From Spirodela intermedia (taxonomy: Eukaryota > Streptophyta > Magnoliopsida > Alismatales > Araceae), in the NCBI GenBank assembly GCA_902729315.2, contig LR746268.1, positions 2,659,501 through 2,723,500 on the forward strand: 64,000 nucleotides of DNA, given 5' to 3'. Shown here in pieces: positions 24,923 to 38,371 of the stretch. Under the pieces are notes generated by a model. That model searched no databases. It saw only the letters and a program-made list of their open reading frames with translations, and was not told the origin of the DNA. The position numbers and the translations under genes are program-made. Position 1 is the stretch's first letter. Each line of letters starts with the position of its first letter.

Positions 24923-26532
24923 TGATAAGTCTTCATTATCATGAGTTAATAATTAGTAAATAATATAGTTTTAGCTTTAACTCATAATAAATAGACTTAT
25001 ATTTGTGTTAAAGTGTGAAAAGTAGTTTTCAGTTGATTAACGTGAAAATTTGAATAATTATGTGATTTTATATGAATTTATATGATTTTTACAGCCTTAC
25101 TTTTGAGATAAATGAAGAAAAAAAATAAAAATAAAATATTATAAAATAGGGGGACCCACCAGTTAGCTGGGCCCACAAGTGAGTTGGAAGTGTAGTTGAG
25201 GAGTAACCACGAGTAGAGGCTTGAGTGGCTTAGATTGATAGAAGCACGTGTGTGTCACTCTCCTTCTATGTCATTAGTGGCTAGCCAATTGTGAATCAAG
25301 GAGTGGTCGTACACGCGAGAGAAGAGACTTGTTTCCAAAATGTAATATTACTATATATTCACTTGAAAGTTCAACGCACAAGCAATGTAAGACTAAACTT
25401 GTGTCACACCTTCCTTAAAAAGGGTTCGAAGATTTTAATATCTAAAAGACCCTTATTTATAACAGAGATATACCATGATCGCCAATGAAGGAGTAAGTAA
25501 CTAGAATCGTTGGATCATCGATGAAAATCTCGTCAATGCGATTCGTGGAGTATTGTTACTAAAATTGTTGAACAATTTGTGATAAAAAGATCGTGAATCT
25601 ATTAAGTAAAGCATCTTCGATTGATCGATGAACAAGCCATCGTCGGGAAGAAGACGATCTACTAGGAGACGAGTCGCCACCTTTTGAGAGCGTATCATAT
25701 GTGATGAAGAGCCTCCTCTTGCTATGCCGGCCCGAGGATGAAGCTCTACGACATGCACCTCACCTCCATCTAACTTTTCTTTATTGGGTGATTGTCGCCA
25801 AAGAGCCACAAAGTCGCCGTTTTTTCACTCCATCAAGTAAGAGCCCTGGAGATGATTTGACAACCTATTTTATTGATCTCTAGACTTAACAAGGGGATTT
25901 AGAGATTGACCATATTGTCTTTGTATAAGGAGAGCCTTTGAGGCCATATACACTACATAATGATCCTCTCAAATGCTCAAGATTCTAGTGCATTGCCGAC
26001 ACATTACCGTCGTGATGTCGGAACTCTATTTTCCTACTTTTAACTTACTTTCTATTTTATTTAGTGATAATTTCTGTAATTTAAATTTATCAACATATAC
26101 TATATTCAATTATGAATCTTTTGACTTTTATATATCTTAATTTGATCAATTAAATCATCTCTAATCACTTACATAAGAATTGTCAGACGGAACTCTATTT
26201 TCATCTAATTCGTGTTCACCAGACATTGTCATCATCTTGACGTCCGCACCCTTATTTTCTTTCTTCGTAAATTTTAAATATATTTCCTTTTCATTTTCTA
26301 GTATAAAATTTATAAAAAATAGTATTCTTTGAGGAAAATTCTGAATATTTACCAGATATTATATTACATCCTTGTCATCGACCTGAAAAAGTAGTGTTAT
26401 TTTTGGAAGTTTTATTACATTATAATTGATAGATTTGTTCATAAATATTTTTAAATATCTAAAAATTCATATTTTTTAGTTTTATAAATTTTAAATTTAC
26501 GTGATTTACTATATAATGACTAAGTCATGTCA
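24923..26532 (+). repeat. 5' LTR of element A
   Basis: It begins TGATAAGTCTTCATTATC and ends AAGTCATGTCA. The region corresponding to the antisense snRNA-like element in other LTRs is mutated here (caatgtaagac instead of cgatgtgggac). Confidence 0.85.
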
Positions 26533-26744
26533 AATTTTAGTGATGTTACTGGGGATGTATTACATAATATTTAGTATTTTTTTATTTTTTTCTTAGAGTA
26601 CACAAAAAAATTTAACTCTTATTTTATTTTCTTTTTGTCAAATTTTTTTTTTTTAAAGAGAATGAAGAGAAGCAAGACAAAGACTAGAGCATATTGAAGG
26701 AGGGTAACAATCACTAAACTTTTACTTGAATTTATTGATTTTTT

Positions 26745-29204
26745 ATGTATGGTAAAAGATCCTTGCATCTAAGGCTAGAAAATCTTTTCATTATTTTATT
26801 CAAAACTAAAAATCTAAAAGAAAAATTAATTTTGATGGATCTTAAAGGAAGTACAAGTCAAACTGAGAACAACCCTATGGCCATGAAAAAATATTATATT
26901 CCTAATTCATTTCAAAGAACATCTAATATTAGAGTCCTATTAGCACCCACTGTTAAATTCAAAATAAATCCAAGAATTTTTCAAATGCTCCCTAATTTTC
27001 ATAAATTACCTTTATAGGAACCTTATTAGCACTTAGAAAAATTTCATATGATCTGTGATTTAGTTAATCTCCCTCAAGTTACATGAGAAATTATTAAGAT
27101 GCAATTATTTTCTCATACACCTAGAGACAAAGCTAGTTATTAGTTATCTACATTAGATAGAGAATTAACTAGTTGGAAAGATATAGAATAGGCCTTTCTT
27201 CGAAAATTTTATCTCTCAGAAAAAACTCAAAATATGAGAAAATAAATAGAGTTTTTCTTAATGACCAAGAGAAACTTTACATGAGACATAAGAAAAATTC
27301 AAAGATTTACTTAAAATGTGTCCTCATCATGCTATACCTAAGTGGCAGCTCAATAGAATTTTTTATGATGAATTATTAAAATAATATAGAAATATGGTTG
27401 ATTCTATATGTGGAAGAGCTTTTATGGAGAAAATCCTTGATGAAATTTATAGTCTTTATGAAAATTTAAGTGAAAATTCTAGAGATCAAGCCTCTTTTAA
27501 ATTATATACTAAGATAAGAAGAGAAGAATTTATGAATTGTATTATGATGATGATTCTAAATTTAGAAATAAGGTTAATCATATTAATCAAAGATTTGAAA
27601 AGCTTAATTTACTTATTGAGAATATTAGAAAGCCTCTTAACCCTTAATTTAATTCAAATAGTACGTCCTATGTATAATAAAAATAATTATTTCGAATTTT
27701 AATATCATCCTAAGTAAGAACAAGTGCAAATACCCATAATTTTAGTAAAAATAAGAAATATTTTTTTAATTCTTATAATCCTAATTAGGAGAATAATTTT
27801 TCGTGAAGAAACCTAAATAATAATTAAAATCTAGAAGCACTTAGAACCAATTTAAATTTTGAATTTTGTCCAAAATAGGAACACAGATTTTAGAAAAATT
27901 AGCCCTCTCAAATCCAACCTATGGAAATGATATAGCAAATGAGCCAAATGATGCAAAAAATTATGAATCAAATGATGTGCACCAAAAACAAATTATATAG
28001 GCTTTTGAGAATAAGAAAAAAGAGGGACAACCACCTAGTTAGCCCATAGAAAATTCAAGAAATTTTCCAACAGTAGGATTTCAACAAGGAGAATCTAACT
28101 AGATAAATCTATAAAAAAACCCACGAAATGAAAATGTTAGGATAGTGAATACATTGAGTGAAAATATTTTGCCTGATCTTTATTTTTAATTATTAAAAAA
28201 AATTGATGAGCCATTAGAAGTAAATGAGAATATTAAGACTGAAAATATAGTAGTAGAAAATTTGAATAAAATTATTTATTGCTCAAAATTGATGAATGAA
28301 TATAGTGAGGATGATGAGGAGAAAGAGCCCTTAGATGAAAAAAAATAGCTGATCATGAAATAATCATCTAAGTTTTAGTAGAAGGGAGTAAGGATAGAAA
28401 TGAAGAAAAACATATTTGAGGTGAGGAAAAATCAATTGATTTGGGAGATGTAGGAGATGAAAGTAATAAATTTAATCATAATTTTGCAGCCATAGATGTT
28501 GATAGTGAGGATGATGATGTATATCATATACTAAAATTAGAAGATAGCTCTTTAAAAGATGAAGAATTTGATTAGTTGAGAAACAAAAAGTTAGAAAAAG
28601 AGTTGATTCAACTAATGAGGAGAAATAAAAATAATGAATATGAATATAGAGATAATTTTGTAGGAAAAAATTTAAATTTTACTGAATTCATTAGATCTGA
28701 GATTAAAGAAGACAATCCTTCCATCTTTCAAAACCCATAGCCCATTAGAATTATTTCTAAGCTTGAAATATTTCACTCCTCGTAAATTGAACAAATATGT
28801 ATGGAAGATAAAATAGTGCAAGGGAAGATTATGTAGATAAAATAACACATTAAGAAATGGGTGAGTGGAAGAATTAGAGATATCAATTCAGATGAAAAAT
28901 TTCTAGATTGGGTAAGAGCTAATTTGAAAATTATATGGCTTGATCACATTTTATGGTCTATTAATAGAAAATAATTATTAATAAATGAGAGCCTTACAAA
29001 ACAAGATAGAAATGAGGAAAGATTATTTTTAAAATGGAAATATTATTTTTGAATTTTTTTTGTTAATTTCTATTTTTTTTGGCTAAAAGTATGTCAAGGT
29101 ATCTATATGAAGTGTATGAATTTATACTAAATCTGAAAAAGAATATCATGAAACTTACCTTGGGATATAAATATATTTTGATGGCCATAGATCATCTTAT
29201 ATGA
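26745..29204 (+). pseudogene. Degenerate gag of element A
   Basis: The frame aligns throughout with the Gag frame of C and D (for example SQTENNPMAMKKYYIPNSFQ and YENLSENSRDQASFKL). It is broken by many stop codons and small indels, mostly explained by C-to-T and G-to-A changes. It ends at the same position relative to the post-gag motif. It is a non-functional relic. Confidence 0.85.
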
Positions 29205-30799
29205 TCTAAGAGCTGTCCAACTGAAGACATTAAATTCAGCGCTGCATAAGAGGCAACCCATGGTTTTTATTTCATTCTGTTTGAATTTTTTTAAGCTCTA
29301 TTTTTCTTAGAATTTTGCAGTACTTGTTTCTATATTTGTTTTTTTGAAAAAGTGCAAGAGGAGTGTAAGATGAAGTGGAATATTAAAAATGAGGTTGAGG
29401 TGATGTCTTTCTGAGCTTTATCATTTATGACAACATTTTTAATGCTTAACTTTGTATATATGCATGCTTCACTTGAAAATTATATTTTTCTACATATTCT
29501 ATTTTAATTTTTCTATGTCATTGAGGACAATGTCATTTTTAAGTTGGGGGGTGAAGTATTCATTATTAATTTATGATGTAGGATGATGAAGAACATGTGT
29601 TTGTATTTTATTTTTATTTTTTTATGCTCACTTAGAATAGCAACTAAAAATAAAAAACTAAAAAAATTCAGAAAAACTACATCTATTTTTTGGTTTTCTA
29701 TGAGGAACAACAGACTATCAAAAATAGTAGGCAAAAAATAGCCCAAAATTTGAAATTCTAAAGACCCTTTTCTCACATTTCAATCCCCTAGACATATATT
29801 ACTAAAATTTGAAATTACAACTATAAAGAAGATAGTTTTGATTTTTTTTTGACAAATTTATTATTACTAAAAACAAAACTGAAAACAAAAAATAGAACTA
29901 TCAGAACTATCTAATTTACAAATTTCTTACATCATATTACATGCACGAAAAATTAAATCAATTATATTGATTGATATCAAAAGATATTAAAAAGATTATT
30001 ATTGAGTCAAAAGAATTATCTAGTAGTATGAAATGTTGGAATACTTCTTGGGTACATGATATATAACATGAATTTGATTTAATAGATTTTGCACTTCATG
30101 ATCTTGATAGATAGTATTTACTTGATGTGGAAATTTGATTGATCATTTTAGTTTAATGGAGATTTTTGCACCCTAATCTATAGAACTTGTGAGGAGAAAT
30201 CACTTATTCGAAAAAAAAAAGGGAGAGCAATGTAAAAAATCTAAAAATGAAGAGTACACATGGAGGGTGTGAGACATCATTCTCATTATCAAAAATCATA
30301 CATAAAAAAACACTTGCTGCAAAATAAGCGGATAAAGTGAAAGCCCTGAAAATAAAGAGTACATATGGAGGGTGTGAGACATCATTCTTATTATCAAAAT
30401 TTATCTACAGGAAAAGCTACTTATCCACTATATATAAAAATACAAAAAAGAAGGAAGAAATATAGTGCAAACTTCAAAAATCAAGCCTTGGAAAAAGGAA
30501 AATGTAGGATCAATATTATTCTTAGATAAGTATTGATAATTGGAATATCTTGTAAATATATCTATGAGTGAAGAAGTGATAAAGATGTGAATAGAAGAAG
30601 TGAAGTCTACATTGTTATTCTAAGGAGTGCTTAAACATTTAAGTGCTTAAAATTATTCTTAAATACTTGATATAAGAATCTAAAGTGTCTAAAAGTGCAT
30701 CATTTCTAATTGTATTTTTTTTCTATATTGAAATATGATGTTTGAGATTTGTAAATTTTTATTTTCGTAATTCAATTATTAGGGGACAAGCAATGATTT

Positions 30800-30812
30800 A
30801 AGTTGGGGGTTG
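30800..30812 (+). other. Polypurine tract of element A
   Basis: aagttgggggttg lies directly against the 3' LTR start and corresponds to AAGTTGGGGGGTG in C and D. It is the expected plus-strand priming site. Confidence 0.75.
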
Positions 30813-32244
30813 TGATAAGTCTTCATTATCATGAGTTAATAATTAGTAAATAATATATTTTAGCTTTAACTTGTGATAAATAGATTTATATTTATGTTAA
30901 AGTGTGAAAAGTGATTTTCAATTGATTAACATGATTTTTTTGTAATTATGTGATTTTATATGAATTTATATGATTTTTATAGTCTTAAGAGATAAATGAA
31001 GAAAAAGAAATAAAAATAAAAATATTACAAAATGGGGGGACCTATCGGCTAGGTGGGCCTGTAAGTGAGTCGAAAGCATAGTTGGGGAGTAGCCACGAGC
31101 AAGGGCTCGAGTGGCTTGGACCAATAGAGGCACGTGTGTGCCACTCCCCTTCCACATCACCGGTGGCTAGTCGACTATGGGGTAAGGAGTGGTCATACAT
31201 ATGAGAGAAGGGACTTACTTCTAAAATGTAATATTACTATATATTCATCTGAAACTTTGGTGCATAAACAATGTGAGACTAAACTCGTGTCACACCTTCC
31301 CTAGAAAGGGTTCAAAGATTTTAATACCTAAAAGACCCCCTTTTTTATAATAGAGATATACCATGATGATGTCATTTTATAAGGGGATTAGAGTACTTAT
31401 GTCAATCTTTCTCATGTAGGCAAGCAACTAATGCAAGTTTGAATCTTCCTAGAGTCAAAATTCATATTTTTTTAAATTGATTATCACGACTTTCCTATAG
31501 ATCGCCGGTGAAAGATTAAGCAATTAGAGTGCTAGATCATCGGTGAAAATCTTGTCAATGCGATTTGTAGAATATTGTTACTAAAATTGCTAAACGATTT
31601 GTGATAAAAGGATTGCAAATCTATTAGTAAAGTATCTTCGATTGATCAACGAACAAGCCATCGTCTGAAAGAAGATGATCTGCCAGGAGACGAGTCGCCA
31701 CCTCTTGAGAGCGTACTAGATGTGATGAAGAGCCTCTTCTTATTGCATGGACTTGAGGATGAAACTCCTTGACACATGCCCCACCTCCATCTAGCTTCTT
31801 TTCATTGGGTGATAGTCACTAGAGAGCTACAAAAATCGTTATTTTTCTACTCCACTAGGTGACAGTTGTCAAAGATGATTCGACAACTCATTTCATTGAT
31901 TTGTAGACATCACAAGGAGATCTAGAGATTGCCCATATCATCTTTGTTCAAGTAGAGCCTTCGAGGCCGTAGACACTACACGATGATTCTCCTAAATGCT
32001 TAGGATTTTAGTGCATCATTGACGCATCACTATCGTGACGCCGGAACTATGTTTTCCTACTCAACTTACTTTCTACTTCATTTAGTGATAATTTCTGTGA
32101 TTTAAATTTACCAACATATACTTCATCCAATTACAATTCTTTTGGTTTTTAGAGATCTTAATTTGATCAATTAAATCGCGTGTAATCACTTACATAAGAA
32201 TCACTAGACAAAACTCTGTTTTCATCCGATTCACATTTGTCGAG
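30813..32244 (+). repeat. 3' LTR of element A, first part
   Basis: It begins TGATAAG after the polypurine tract and is interrupted after ...cacatttgtcgag by LTR B. The last 355 bp (31890-32244) are repeated at 35512-35868, after B. Confidence 0.8.
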
Positions 32245-35200
32245 TGATAAGTCTTCATTATCATGAGTTAATAATTAGTAAATAATATAGTTTTAGTCTT
32301 AACTCATGATAAATAGACTTATATTTGTGTTAAAAAATGATTTGTGGTTTTCAGTTGATTAACTTGAATTTTTGGGTAATTATGTGATTTTATACGATTT
32401 TTATAGTCTCACTTTTGAGATAAATGAAGAACAAGAAATAAAAATAAAAATATTACAAAATGGGGGATCCGCCGGCCAACCAGGCCTGCAAGCAGGTCGG
32501 AAGCACAGTTGGGGAGTAGCCGCGAGTAGGGGCTCGAGTGGCTTAAATTGGACTCGATAGGGGCACGTGTATGTCACTCCCCTGTCACATCACCAATGGC
32601 CAGCTTGTTGTGGGGCAAGGAGTGGTCGTACACGCGAGAGAAGAAACTTTGCTTACAAAGCTAACATTACTATATATTTGCCCGAAAAATCGGCGCACAA
32701 CCGATGTGGGACTAAACCCGCGTCACACTTTACTCACAGGCAAGTGACCGGCGCGGGTTTGAATCCTCAAAGAGTCAAAATTCATATATTTTTATCTAAT
32801 TATCGTGCCTTTTCTATAGATCACTAGTGAAGGATTAAGCAACAAGAATCGCTAGATCATTGGCAAAAATCTTGTCAACGTGATTCGCGGAGCATTGCTA
32901 CTAAAATTGCTGAACGATTCGCGATAAAAGGATTACGAATTCATCGAGTAAATCATCTCCGATTGATCGACGAATAAGCCATCGTCGGGAAGAGGACGAT
33001 CCACTAGGAGATGAGTCACCACCTCCTAAGAGCGTACCAGATGCGATGAAGAGCCTCCTTGACGTGACTCAGTCGTTGTATATTAAATCATGTAAATATA
33101 AAATTTATAAAACTAGAAAATACGAATTTTCAGATATTTAGAAGTATTTCTAAATAAATATATCAATTAAAATTCAATAAAAATCCCAAAAATAGCGATA
33201 ATTTTCCAAGTCGATCAGAGGGATGTAATATAATATCTGGTAATTATTCAGAATTTTTTTCAATGAATACGATTTTCTTATGAATTTTATACTAGGAAAT
33301 AAAAAGGAAATATATTTAAAATTCACAAAAAAAAGGAAATAAGGGTGCGGACGTCAAGATGACGTCAGCGCTAGGCGAATGCGAATCAGACAGAAATAGA
33401 GTTCCGCCCGGCAATTCTTACGTAGGTGATTACAAATGACTCAATTAATCAAATTAAGATCTGTAAAAGCCGGAAGAATCGTAATTGAACGAAGTATAGT
33501 TTGGTAAATTAAAATCAACAAAGTATCACTAAATGAAGCATAAATTAAATAGAAAGCAGGAAAACAGAGTTCCGACGTTGCGACGGCGATGCGTCGGTGA
33601 TGTACCGGAATCCTGAGCATTCAGGAGGATCGTCATGCAGTGTCCACGGCCTCGAAGGCTCTCCTTGGACAAAGACGACGTGGACAATCTCTAGATCTTT
33701 TCGCAAAGTCTAGAGATCAATGAAGTGGGTCGTTGAATCGTCTCCAGCGACTGTCACCCGGCGGAGCGAAAAACGGCGACTTTGCGGCTCTCCGGCAGCT
33801 GTCACCCGACGAAGAGGAGCTGGATGAAGGTGGGGCGCGTGTCAGGGAGCTTCATCCTCAGGTCCGCGTAGCAAGAGGAGGCTCTTCATCGCATCTGGTA
33901 CGCTCTCAGGAGGTGGCGACTGGTCTCCCGGTGGATCGTCCTCTTCCAGACGATGGCTTGTTCATCAATCAATCGGAGATGATTTACTCGATGGATTCGC
34001 GATCCTTTTATCGCGAATCGTTCAGCAATTTTAGTAGTAATGCTCCGCGAATCGTGTTGACGAGATTTTCGACAATGATCCAGTGATTCTCGTTGCTTAA
34101 TCCTTCACCGGCGATCTGCAGGAAAGTCGCGATAATCAAATAAAAATATATGAATTTTGACTCTAGAAGGATTCAAACTCGCACCGGTCGCCCGCCTCTT
34201 CTGAGGAAGGTGTGATGGAGGTTTAGTCCCACATCGGTTGTACGTCGATTTTTCGGGTGAATATATAGTAATGTTAGCTTTCTGAGCAAAGTCCCTTCTC
34301 TTGCGTGTATGACCACTCCTTGCCCCACAGCCAGCTGGCCACCAGTGATGTGGAAGGGGGGTGGCGTATGCGTGCCCTATCGGTCCCCAAGCCAAGCTGC
34401 TCGATCCCTTGCTTGCAGCTTACTCCCCGACTGTGCTTCCGACCCGCTTGCGGGCACGGCTGGCCGGTGGGTCCTCCCATTTTTGCAATATTTTTATTTT
34501 TATTTCTTGTTTTTCATTTATCTCAAAAGTAAGACTGTAAAAATCATATAAAATCACATAATTACCCAAAAATTCACGTTAATTAATTGAAAACCAAAAA
34601 TCATTTTTTAACACAAATATAAGTCTATTTATCATGAGTTAAGGCTAAAACTATATTATTTACTAATTATTAACTCATGATAATGAAGACTTATCACTCC
34701 TCTTGTTGCGCAGACCGTGGATGAAGCTCCCTGACACACGTACCACCTTCATCCAGCTCCTCTCCGTCGGGTGACAGTCGTTGGAGAGCTACAAAGTTGC
34801 CATTTTTCTGCTCCTCTGGGTGACAGCCACCAGAGACGATTTGACGACCCACTTCATTGATCTCTAGACTTTGTGAGAAGATCTAGAGATTGCCCATGTC
34901 ATCTTTGTCGAAGGAGAGCCTTCAAGGCTATGGACACTACACAACGATCCTCCCAAATGCTTAGGATTCCGATGCATCGCCGACGCATCACTGTCGCGAC
35001 GCCAGGACTCTATTTTCCTGCTTTACACTTTATTTAGTGATAATTTTTGTGTTTTTCATTTACCAAAATATACTTTGTTCTATTACGATTCTTTTAGCTT
35101 TTAGAAATCTTAATTTGATCGATTAAATCGTCTATAATCACTTATGTAAGAATCGCCAGGCAGAACTGTCTTTGCCCGATTCGCACTCGCCGGGTGCTGA

Positions 35201-35503
35201 CATCATCCTGATGTTCGCGCCCTTATTTCCCTTTTTCGTGAATTTTAAATATATTTTCTTTTTATTTCCTAGTGTAAAATTCATAGAACATTGTATTCAT
35301 TGAGAAAAATTCTGAATAATTACCAGATATTATATTACATCCCTAAAATTGACCTGGAAAATTACCACTATTTTTGGAATTTTTATTGAATTATAATTGA
35401 TATATTTATTTAGAAATACTTCTAAATATCTGAAAATTCGTATTTTCTAGTTTTATAAATTTTATATTTGCATGATTTAATATACGATGACTGAGTCACG
35501 TCA
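32245..35503 (+). mobile_element. LTR copy B inside the 3' LTR of A
   Basis: The LTR starts TGATAAG and ends GAGTCACGTCA. Without the nested solo LTR G it is about 1.62 kb. It is followed by AATTT, which looks like the first bases of an internal region, and then directly by A-type LTR sequence. B may therefore be the 5' LTR of an element whose remainder was lost by recombination. It keeps an intact antisense GTCCCACATCG (32702-32712) and TATATA (32671-32676). Confidence 0.8.
33060..34696 (-). mobile_element. Solo LTR G, opposite strand, inside B
   Basis: A complete 1637-bp LTR lies in reverse orientation (TGACGTGACTC... to ...GACTTATCA on the plus strand) with the 5-bp target duplication CTCCT at 33055-33059 and 34697-34701. 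No internal region is present, so it is a solo LTR left by recombination between two LTRs. Its inner promoter-like motifs are intact at 34226-34236 and 34262-34267. Confidence 0.9.
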
Positions 35504-35508
35504 AATTT

Positions 35509-36177
35509 AATATTTCATTGATTTGTAGATATCTCAAGGAGATCTAGAGATTACCAACATCATCTTTGTCCAAGTAGAGCCTTCGAGGCTATAGACACTA
35601 CACGATGATTCTCTTGAATGCTCAGGATTTTAGTGCATCATTGACGCATCACCGCCGTGACGCCAGAACTCTATTTTCTTACTCTCAACTTACTTTCTAC
35701 TTCATTTAGTGATAATTTATGTGATTTAAATTTACCAACATATACTTCATCCAATTACGATTCTTTTGGTTTTTAGAGATCTTAATTTGATCAATTAAAT
35801 CATTTGCAATCACTTACATAAGAATCACCAGATGAAACTCTATTTTCATCTGATTCACATTTGCCGAGCATTGATGTCATCTTGATGTCTACACCCTTAA
35901 TTCCCTTTTTCGTGAATTTTAAATATATTTTCTTTTTATTTCCTAGTATAAAATTTATAAAAACTAATATTCTTTGAAAAAAATTCTAAATAATTACCAA
36001 ATATTATATTACATTCTTGTGATCGACTTAGAAAATTACTGCTATTTTTGGAAGTTTTATTGAATTATAATTAATATATTTGTTTATAAATATTTTTAAA
36101 TATCCAAAAATTCATATTTTCTAGTTTTATAAATTTTAACTTTGCGTGATTTACTATACAACGACTAAATCACATCA
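35509..36177 (+). repeat. 3' LTR of element A, last part
   Basis: It resumes with tttcattgatttgtag, overlapping by about 355 bp the segment present before B, and runs to the LTR end acgactaaatcacatca. The target duplication AGAGC follows. Confidence 0.8.
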
Positions 36178-36182
36178 AGAGC

Positions 36183-38370
36183 AAATGTCTAAGGTATTGT
36201 ATTGTGACTATTATTGGTTAAGGATATGGAGCTAATATTTTATCTTATCTATTGCACTACCAAAATAAAATAGTGTGAGAAAGTCTTTGGAAATCAAAGA
36301 CAATAAGAGGTGGTCTCTACTAGGGCATCAGGGAAAGTGGTCCCTTGGTGCAAATGAAGGTGACCTACTTAGAGTTGTGTTTGTGTTGAATAGCTACCAA
36401 TAAGATAAAGGAACATAGGGGGCAAAGGTGGTCCCAAAAATTACAAAACCAAATGGGTAAGAAATAGTCTCAATCAATGCTAGTCAAGGAACAAAGATGT
36501 GTGAGTGATTAAATCTAACATCACAAAAGCCAAAAGACCCACCATAAGAGAAGGTCATAACCTAATCATCAGAGGTAGACATAAGGATGTTGGTGAAGTC
36601 ACCTTCTAGGTAGATGAGGATAAGTACTTCTATGACAATGCAAGTAGAGGGAAATTGAAAATTGAAGAAGTTGGTGAAACACATAAAGAGTTAGAAAGGC
36701 AAGAACAAGAGTAAGAAAAAAAAAGGACAATAAATATAGAGAAAATAGAGGATGGACAAGTGGACACAAGAACACTAGAAGATGAAGCACAAAATGAGGA
36801 AGAACAAACATATGGTAAAGCCAAGATAAATGGGAAAAAATTCGTTGACAAGGAGTCATAGAGAAAGAACCCTTATTGGTATGATTATTTAATCTCTTAT
36901 ATAGGGCAAACGAGGTAATGCCAACAAGTGTCGAAACCCAACACAAGAATAATTCAAACAAAGAATAAGCAAAGGTGGTAAGTGAAGAGAAAGATACATC
37001 GGCCCCAATTCAAAGCCTAACTTTGATTGATAAATCAATAGAGTAAGAATGAGATAAAGAACCAATGATTAAAACAATAAAGGAAAATAAAGAATGAGAT
37101 AAAATTTGATGATTAAAGAGAAAATACAATCAAACTCAATTACCTCCACAGTTCTAAGCCTTATCTTCAATTTTATTGAATGATACTATTAATCGTGGGA
37201 GTAGTTTACTTAATACACATGAAGAAGATACTTTATTAGAGGAGTTAGAAGGAAGCCATAGAGAGAGGAGTGAACCCCCTTAGACAAAGGGATAGGGAAC
37301 ACAACCTACAAATAAAACAACAATAGTTAGAACAATAAACTTCAAAAGACCACCTCCTAAATTGACATATGCTACAATTACTAGAAATGAGCATCTCATA
37401 CTTAAATATGTCAACATAATCTTATAAAAGAACCATTATGTGTAAGAAGGAGCACCAACGATTGAATTTTATGAGGAAGTAGAGTAGTTAACATTCCCTT
37501 TTTGTGAAGCAATCATAGGCAAATTCACTAAGAACAAGTTGAACCTCATTGAGATCAAGGGTGAAATTAAGAAAATAAGAAAGTAGGAAAGTTAATAAGG
37601 AATGTGTATGGGGGAAGAATTAACTTCAAGCTTGTGATAATGTGATTTGAAATGAGTTCTAACTTTCAAATTGTGTGGAGTAAATTATTATGAAGTATTA
37701 AAGGGGAGATAATGAATCTATTTTGGTGGTCCCCTTTCTCTTCCCTTAGGGTGGACTCTCCCTTTGACCCAAGATGGATATGCTTCTCGAGTATGAGAGC
37801 CACTTCTTTAACCCATCAAGCTTTAAAGCCATAGTATCTATGTTGGAGACTTTTATTTGTATCAATAAAGATGTTATACAATTCACTCATTTTCGTTATA
37901 CTAGAGCTTGTATTGAGGTAGATATATCCAAGGCTTATCCTAGAATATATAATAACAAAGAATGAAAATCAAGCAATAATTAAGTAGAGAATTGTAATGA
38001 AGAATAGATCCCTATATGTATATATGTAAGAAACTTAGGCATGAAATGTGGTCCTATTGGTATAAAGGAAGAGAAGATGTGACTTACTAAACAAGAAAAG
38101 AAAGAAAATGAATGAAATGAGGGGAAGGAGAATTAACACTTTGAGGAAAGGGATTAACTAAAAGAGAAATAAACCATGGAGAAGGAAGTCATGGGGTAGA
38201 TAGAGAAGGAGATGATTGGACAATGGAAACATCCCAAGTAAGATCAAGTCATGGAAAATAACAAGGAAATAGTGGGTAATGAAAATAGCTCGAAAAGAGT
38301 TAGAGAGAGAAGAACATATGGTCATCTTCATCATCATGTTCATTTGTGTGGAGCATATTATCATATGGGG
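36183..38370. other. AT-rich DNA between element A and gypsy E, no gene seen
   Basis: There are only short frames and purine-rich stretches. It joins cleanly to the sequence left of 24918 across the A insertion. It is probably decayed repeat DNA; no family is recognised. Confidence 0.45.
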
Positions 38371-38371
38371 A

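Larger units (their letters stand above)
24923..36177 (+). mobile_element. LTR retrotransposon A: old Gag-only element with nested insertions
   Basis: The ends are TGATAAG... and ...CACATCA, flanked by the direct repeat AGAGC (24918-24922 and 36178-36182). It has a 5' LTR at 24923-26532 and an internal region at 26533-30812 holding a wrecked Gag frame. The 3' LTR is split: it runs from 30813 to 32244 and resumes at about 35509-36177. Compared with C and D, the sequence has lost many C/G bases to T/A, so it is the oldest of the three relatives. The internal region lacks any pol domain, as in C and D. LTR B, itself interrupted by solo LTR G, lies inside the 3' LTR. Confidence 0.85.

Noticed and set aside
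30249-30400. The regularly spaced direct repeats as a CRISPR-like array
   Set aside because: There are only two units, within a eukaryotic retrotransposon, with the spacer conserved between copies.
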